NCBI GenBank assembly: GCA_934098485.1
Contig: CAKOOH010000006.1
Coordinates: 4,425-68,424 of the forward strand
From: an uncultured Bacilli bacterium
GTDB lineage: Bacteria; Bacillota_I; Bacilli_A; RF39; UBA660
Direction of reading: 5' to 3'
DNA length: 64,000 bases
Below the pieces are notes generated by a model that saw only the letters and a list, made by a program, of their open reading frames with translations, did not search any database and was not told the origin of the DNA. A program made the position numbers and the translations under genes. Of the stretch, positions 59,367 to 64,000 are shown piece after piece (position 1 is the stretch's first letter; every line of letters starts with the position of its first letter).

Positions 59367-61116
59367 TTTGAAGTTCCTTTCTAGATAACTGTGATAAAGC
59401 AATTTGTTTATATACTTCACAAGTTTTCATAAGTTCTTGATGAGTACCAATACCAACACATTTTCCTTCATCTAAAACTACAATTTTATCAGCATGAAGA
59501 ATTGTTCCAATACGGCTTGCTACAATTAAAGTACAAGCATTCTTAGTTATCTTTTTTAAATTACTTCTAACTAATTGATCTGTCTTATAATCGAGTGCTG
59601 AAAATGAATCATCAAAAACATAAATATCTGGACGTTTATATACTGCTCTCGCAATCGCTAATCTCTGTTTTTGACCACCAGAAATATTAGTTCCCCCTTG
59701 AGCAATATGAGTATCATAATTTTTATCCATTTTTAAGATAAATTCCTCTGCTTCACTCACCTTAGCACCTGTTTTTATCATTTCCATATTTTGCACTTTA
59801 TCTGCTAAAGCAATATTATCCTTAACGTCTCCATTAAATAAAACAGCTTTTTGTGGAACATAACCAAACTTACTATATAGATAATTCAAATTATAATCTT
59901 TAATATTTTTACCATTAATAAGCACTTCTCCTTTAGTTACATCATAAAATCTTAAAACTAAATTAACTAAAGTACTTTTACCACTACCAGTCGAACCTAT
60001 AAAAGCAATTGTCTCACCCTTATTAACTTTAAATGAAATATCTTTTAATACATCTTCTTCTGCATCTGGATATTTAAAAGATACATTTTTAAATTCTACT
60101 GATACATCATCATTTTTATCTTTATATTGGATTAAACTACCACCTTTTACTCCTACATTAGTATCTAATACTTCATTTATTCTCTTAGCTGAAACTGTAG
60201 CTCTTGGCATCATAACAAAAATCATCGCTAGCATTAAAAATGACATTATAACTTGAGTAGCATAAGAAGTAAATACTACCATATCACTAAAGATCATTAT
60301 CTTATCATACATAATTGAATTGTTAATTAGTGTCGCTCCAACAAAATAAATTGCAAGAGGAAGCATATGCATTATAAAATACATTACTGGCATCATAATA
60401 GAAAATGTCTTTTGATTAAATAATTGCTGATTTGTTAAGTCATTATTAACTTTAGCAAATTTATCTTCTTGAAATTTTTCTGCATTAAAAGCTCGAACAA
60501 CTCTAATACCTGTTAAATTTTCTCTTGTAACACTATTTATCTTATCCGTTAATTTTTGAACAATTTTAAATTTAGGAAATACAATTAATGTAATAGTTAT
60601 AATAGTTACTAATAATATTACCACTGCTACCCCTGTAATAATACTAAATTCAAAGTTTTTATTTACTATTTTATTAATCGCCCAAATTGCCATTATAGGT
60701 GCTTTTATTAATAGTTGTAAACCCATTCCTAAAACCATTTCTAACTGAGTAATATCATTTGTTGTTCTAGTTATTAAGCTACTTGTACTAAATTTCTTAA
60801 TGTCACCAGAGCTTAAACTTTCAACTTTTCTATAAAGCCTACTTCTAGTATTAAGCGAAAAATCAGAAGAAATTCTTGCCATTAAAAAGCCAACTAAAAT
60901 AGCAGCTACTAAACTTCCAAAAGCACATAAAAGCATATATCCTCCGTTAAGAAGAATATCTTTCATTTCACTTCCTTCTGTTTGTACTAACATTGTAATT
61001 TTACTCATATAATCAGGCATCTTTAAATCTAAATAAACCTGTGAAACAATAAATAAGACTGCTACAAAAAATAATAGCCAATCTTTTAATTTTAAATTTT
61101 TAAATAATCTTATCAT
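59359..61116 (-). CDS. ABC exporter subunit (permease-ATPase), partner
   Basis: A 585-residue half transporter: six helices then ATPase with Walker A GSTGSGKST, signature NISGGQKQRLAIARA and Walker B IYVFDDSFSALD. The residue after Walker B is Asp rather than Glu, and the switch His region reads ASRIGTI, so this half has a degenerate ATP site, as in heterodimeric multidrug exporters (BmrCD, TM287/288). Substrate unknown. Confidence 0.92.
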   Translation of the reverse strand: MIRLFKNLKLKDWLLFFVAVLFIVSQVYLDLKMPDYMSKITMLVQTEGSEMKDILLNGGYMLLCAFGSLVAAILVGFLMARISSDFSLNTRSRLYRKVESLSSGDIKKFSTSSLITRTTNDITQLEMVLGMGLQLLIKAPIMAIWAINKIVNKNFEFSIITGVAVVILLVTIITITLIVFPKFKIVQKLTDKINSVTRENLTGIRVVRAFNAEKFQEDKFAKVNNDLTNQQLFNQKTFSIMMPVMYFIMHMLPLAIYFVGATLINNSIMYDKIMIFSDMVVFTSYATQVIMSFLMLAMIFVMMPRATVSAKRINEVLDTNVGVKGGSLIQYKDKNDDVSVEFKNVSFKYPDAEEDVLKDISFKVNKGETIAFIGSTGSGKSTLVNLVLRFYDVTKGEVLINGKNIKDYNLNYLYSKFGYVPQKAVLFNGDVKDNIALADKVQNMEMIKTGAKVSEAEEFILKMDKNYDTHIAQGGTNISGGQKQRLAIARAVYKRPDIYVFDDSFSALDYKTDQLVRSNLKKITKNACTLIVASRIGTILHADKIVVLDEGKCVGIGTHQELMKTCEVYKQIALSQLSRKELQNA

Positions 61117-61129
61117 ATAATCCTTTCTT

Positions 61130-61174
61130 AATCTAACACTGTTAGATTGTATCTCTTCTTTTAAATAAAGTCAA
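61130..61174 (-). promoter_or_regulatory. ABC exporter promoter and palindromic operator
   Basis: TTGACT (61174-61169), 17 bases, TACAAT (61151-61146). A palindrome AATCTAACA-C-TGTTAGATT (61130-61148, nine-base arms) overlaps the -10. This arrangement fits repression by a TetR or MarR-type dimer; no such gene is in the window. Confidence 0.75.
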
Positions 61175-61229
61175 CAAAAAAACATACATTAAATAAACTG
61201 CAAAATAAAGAACAATTTATTCAATTTAA

Positions 61230-61294
61230 AAATATAAAAAGATGTATTACTAATCACAAAATATTATTTCATGATCTTTATATGTAATACATCT
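61230..61294 (-). terminator. Large-loop terminator after 61250 gene
   Basis: Eleven-base arms AGATGTATTAC (61240-61250) and GTAATACATCT (61284-61294) with Ts on the minus strand; the stem includes the last codons of the gene. Confidence 0.65.
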
Positions 61295-61552
61295 ATTCTC
61301 ATCAATTTTTTCTTTGCTTTTAGGATCAAAAAGCACCTCTAAATACTCTTTATCATATAAATCCTTTAATGTTATATTATTCTCACATTTACCTTCATTG
61401 TAACATAGCTTAGCAGCTTCTTTTATTTTATTATCAATTACCAAATATTCTTTTTTATAATGATTATTTAAATTTTTTCCTGCAGACAATAATAAAATAA
61501 CTACGATGAAAGCCACAATTAAGTATATTACTATTTTACTTTTTTTCTCCAT
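61250..61552 (-). CDS. Hypothetical membrane-anchored protein
   Basis: A 100-residue protein with one helix (about 7-24) and an extracellular part with four Cys (KLCYNEGKCENN, ENRCITYKDHEIIFCD). No family recognised. It overlaps tgt by 17 bases, so it is translated with it, though no functional link is apparent. Confidence 0.65.
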   Translation of the reverse strand: MEKKSKIVIYLIVAFIVVILLLSAGKNLNNHYKKEYLVIDNKIKEAAKLCYNEGKCENNITLKDLYDKEYLEVLFDPKSKEKIDENRCITYKDHEIIFCD

Positions 61553-62663
61553 AGTAATTCTTAATAAATTCCTCTCTATATTCTAAAATACTATCATTTT
61601 TAATAGCGTCTCTTAATTCTTTAGTTAAATTTACTAAATAATTGATATTATGAATAGATAATAATCTTGCTCCGAACGTTTCTTCCGCATTTAATAAATG
61701 TTTTATATATGATTTAGTATAATGCTTACACGCATAACAATTACACTCTTCACTTATTGGCGTAAAATCTTCTTTATATTTAGCATTTTTTAAATTTATT
61801 TTTCCATACTTGGTAAGAGCATGTCCATGGCGTGCTAACCGAGTTGGACTTACACAATCAAAAATATCAATACCTCTTATAACATTTTCTACTAAATCGA
61901 TCGGATCTCCTACCCCCATCAAATATCTAACTTTATTTTCTGGTAAATATTTAGTACTCATTTCGACCATTTTATACATGGTAGGTTTATCTTCGCCAAC
62001 ACTAGTGCCACCAACACTATATCCATCAAAATCAAGTTTAACAAGTTCTTCTGCACAATGTTTTCTTAAATCTTCATATTCTCCACCTTGGACAATTCCA
62101 AATAAACTTTGTCTTGGATTATTAAAAACATCTTTACCTCTTTTTGCCCATCTTAAAGTTCTTTCTACGCTTTGTTTACAGTAATCATAAGTTGCTGGAT
62201 ATCCAATGCACTCATCAAAACTCATCGCTATATCACTATCTAATTTATTTTGAATTTCAATTGATTTTTCTGGCGTAAGAAATAAAGCATCACCATTATA
62301 TTGATTTTTAAACTTTACGCCTTCTTCAGTTATGTCTTTTCTCTTTGCTAAACTAAAAACTTGAAATCCACCACTATCTGTAAGTATCGGACCATTCCAA
62401 TTCATAAATTTATGTAAACCGCCAGCGTGATCAATTACATCTTCACCAGGTCTAAGCCATAAGTGATAAGTATTAGCAAGTATAATTCCGCAATCTATTT
62501 CTTTAAGTTCTTCCGGAGATAATGTTTTAACTGTTGCTTGTGTTCCAACCGGCATAAACATAGGAGTTTCATATTCTCCATAATTAGTTTTAATTTTACC
62601 TAATCTTGCATCAGTATTTTTTTCTTTTTTTAATAACGTATATTCAATCTTCATAATAATCAT
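61536..62663 (-). CDS. tgt: tRNA-guanine transglycosylase
   Basis: A 375-residue enzyme inserting the queuosine precursor at G34. The nucleophile region reads GIDIFDCVSPTRLARHG, the general acid site LTDSGGFQVFSL, and the zinc site ECNCYACKHYTKSYIKHL. The ATG at 62663 has AAGGAG six bases upstream. Other queuosine genes are not in the window. Confidence 0.96.
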   Translation of the reverse strand: MIIMKIEYTLLKKEKNTDARLGKIKTNYGEYETPMFMPVGTQATVKTLSPEELKEIDCGIILANTYHLWLRPGEDVIDHAGGLHKFMNWNGPILTDSGGFQVFSLAKRKDITEEGVKFKNQYNGDALFLTPEKSIEIQNKLDSDIAMSFDECIGYPATYDYCKQSVERTLRWAKRGKDVFNNPRQSLFGIVQGGEYEDLRKHCAEELVKLDFDGYSVGGTSVGEDKPTMYKMVEMSTKYLPENKVRYLMGVGDPIDLVENVIRGIDIFDCVSPTRLARHGHALTKYGKINLKNAKYKEDFTPISEECNCYACKHYTKSYIKHLLNAEETFGARLLSIHNINYLVNLTKELRDAIKNDSILEYREEFIKNYYGEKK

Positions 62664-62703
62664 TCCTTGCTCCTTGATTATATAATAAATAAAACTAAAT
62701 TAA

Positions 62704-62727
62704 AAGAAAAAGAAGCAAAAGTGCTTC
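62704..62727 (-). terminator. Terminator of surface protein gene 3
   Basis: GAAGCA (62712-62717) and TGCTTC (62722-62727) with five Ts on the minus strand. This copy does not use the AGTCTATGG hairpin. Confidence 0.75.
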
Positions 62728-62737
62728 CAGAAGATTC

Positions 62738-64000
62738 TTAACTTACTACAAAAGGATCACTTGAAGTGCCGGTACCACCTAATATCGTTGTATCACTTTT
62801 TAAGGATATTGAAGGTCGAACAGCAAGTAAATCCGCCACCCAACTAGGCTTGATAATACCACCCGTGCGGACGCTAATGACGCCAGCAGCACTATATGAA
62901 TTGAAGTAAGACGGTGACAAAGACCACCAGAATGCACCACTAGCATTTTCATATAAGTAGTAAGTACTATTAGCAGCACCACCACCAGCAAATACTATTT
63001 CATCGACAGATAGTAAACCTATTTTATACCCTTTTAATGCTCCGTTACCATTTACAGTATCTTCAGCAGTATATTTTGATAAATTACCACCTAAGTTATC
63101 ATTCGAACAAACTAGAATTGGTACTATATCAGTGCCTGCACTACCTAATTCGCCATCAGAAGCAAGCGTTCTTGATATGGCACTATAATAATTTATATTG
63201 GTACCTATTCCATAATTTGTGCCAATTGTTCCAATATTCGTTGGATTATATGATGTGTTTTTATATGTACTTTTATCTCCACAGTAAATAATATCGGCTA
63301 GTTTATCTGCATAACTTTTTAAGTAAGTATTATACCAAGTTTTTAAATTTGCTAAGATAGTACTATCTACTTTATTAGCGTGCTCTGCAGCATATGTACT
63401 CGCTCCTGGTGTACCATACATAAATCCTACATAAGCATTATAATTCATTGCACTATTAAATGCACTTGTATATGTTGTTCCATCATATCTTGCAAATGCC
63501 GCTGTTGTATCATTATTTGATGCTGCACATGGATTTGTTACTTTATTTACATTATCATTGTGAAGTACTAATTTGATTGAGCCATCGCCTGTTATTCTTA
63601 CTATCCTCCAACACTTGTTTGCAAATTCTACATAATTATTATCTATCGCTCCCCTAAAATAATAACTTGTTCCATAATCATCAGCTGCTCCTGCTAATAC
63701 TTTTTCTGTTGCAGCGGACACTGTTGAGCCAGGTGTTGTCCCTGGTGTTGTTGCACTTGGATAATTCTTTCTTATGGCTGCAAGTAATGTCCCTTCACTT
63801 GATGTATACCAATTAGTTGGTGCTTGTATTTCTCCTTCACTCTTCTTAGTGAAATATACATTACATACTGTCTCTCCTGCCCCAATACTTGATATACTCA
63901 TAAGCCATCTTTTCCCATTCCAGTTTATTGTTCCCATAATATCATTATTTGCATCATTATTAGCAAATGAATTACATTTTACAACCGCATTATAATTATC
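62738..64000 (-). CDS. Large surface protein 3 (partial, N-terminus outside window)
   Basis: The frame is open to base 64000, giving 420 visible residues from DNYNAVVKCNSFANN onward. It matches surface protein 1 nearly word for word through TKKSEGEIQAPTNWYT and the CWRIVRITGDGSIKL region, then diverges after about SYNPTNIG. The end keeps GLLSVDEIVFAGG, WWSLSPS, LAVRPSISLKSD and GTGTSSDPFVVS. The DNA from 63556 to 64000 is close to 5361-5806. The promoter and signal helix are not in the window. Confidence 0.85.
   Translation of the reverse strand, partial: DNYNAVVKCNSFANNDANNDIMGTINWNGKRWLMSISSIGAGETVCNVYFTKKSEGEIQAPTNWYTSSEGTLLAAIRKNYPSATTPGTTPGSTVSAATEKVLAGAADDYGTSYYFRGAIDNNYVEFANKCWRIVRITGDGSIKLVLHNDNVNKVTNPCAASNNDTTAAFARYDGTTYTSAFNSAMNYNAYVGFMYGTPGASTYAAEHANKVDSTILANLKTWYNTYLKSYADKLADIIYCGDKSTYKNTSYNPTNIGTIGTNYGIGTNINYYSAISRTLASDGELGSAGTDIVPILVCSNDNLGGNLSKYTAEDTVNGNGALKGYKIGLLSVDEIVFAGGGAANSTYYLYENASGAFWWSLSPSYFNSYSAAGVISVRTGGIIKPSWVADLLAVRPSISLKSDTTILGGTGTSSDPFVVS

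Noticed and set aside
1..64000. CRISPR arrays, rRNA operons, insertion sequences and replication origin
   Set aside because: No regularly spaced repeats, rRNA sequence, transposase or DnaA-box cluster was seen anywhere in the window.

Overview
The window is a low-GC, gene-dense bacterial chromosome segment using the standard code (TGA is a stop, TGG is Trp), with nearly all genes on the minus strand. Gene content and order point to an endospore-forming member of the Bacilli/Firmicutes: yqfC-yqfD-(VanZ-like)-ybeY-dgkA-cdd-era, radC-mreC-mreD-spoIVFA-spoIVFB-rplU-prp-rpmA, spoVID-ysxE, uppS-cdsA-rseP and mraZ-rsmH-ftsL-ftsI all match Bacillus-type neighbourhoods. Several neighbours expected there (phoH, yqfF, mreB, minCD, dxr, sufB, parC) are absent from their places, which suggests a reduced, gut-associated lineage such as RF39/Erysipelotrichales-like Bacilli. 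That placement is an inference.

Layout: 1-4476 is a sporulation/rRNA maturation/cytidine deaminase block ending in a partial era. 4549-6459, 11428-13347 and 62738-64000 hold three paralogous large surface proteins with a TasA/camelysin-like N-terminus and a divergent C-terminal domain; two relics of the family lie at 13516-13580 and 27201-27359. 6587-11293 is the ribosomal L21/L27, SpoIVF and Mre cluster. 13612-15222 is a tandem pair of minimal HipA-like kinases. 15403-25246 holds proS, a short SUF operon, ftsK/spoIIIE, frr and a pseudopilin operon. 25556-33957 holds spoVID-ysxE, lon, a class B sortase, a pyrimidine-nucleoside phosphorylase and T-box-controlled thrS. 34045-40431 is a sortase/pilin-like surface locus with a polysaccharide deacetylase. 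40559-41222 has tRNA-Met, tRNA-Leu and a compact candidate type I toxin-antitoxin module. 41317-46068 holds unknown proteins, an Flp-type pilin and three tandem TPR genes, one broken by a stop codon. 46100-57162 holds def, parE, the dcw genes and the phospholipid/undecaprenyl genes. 57249-63000 holds a heterodimeric ABC exporter, tgt and the third surface protein.

The two observations that look most novel are these. First, a 30-residue hydrophobic peptide with a very strong, hairpin-sequestered ribosome binding site is convergent with a short RNA that has its own promoter and terminator; the mRNA ends are complementary over 13 nt, as in hok-like fold-back inhibition. Second, G-tracts lie between perfect -35 and -10 boxes of the surface-protein promoters (8 G giving a 16-bp spacer, 7 G giving 15), while the paralog with no G-tract has a 17-bp spacer. 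This suggests phase-variable promoters.
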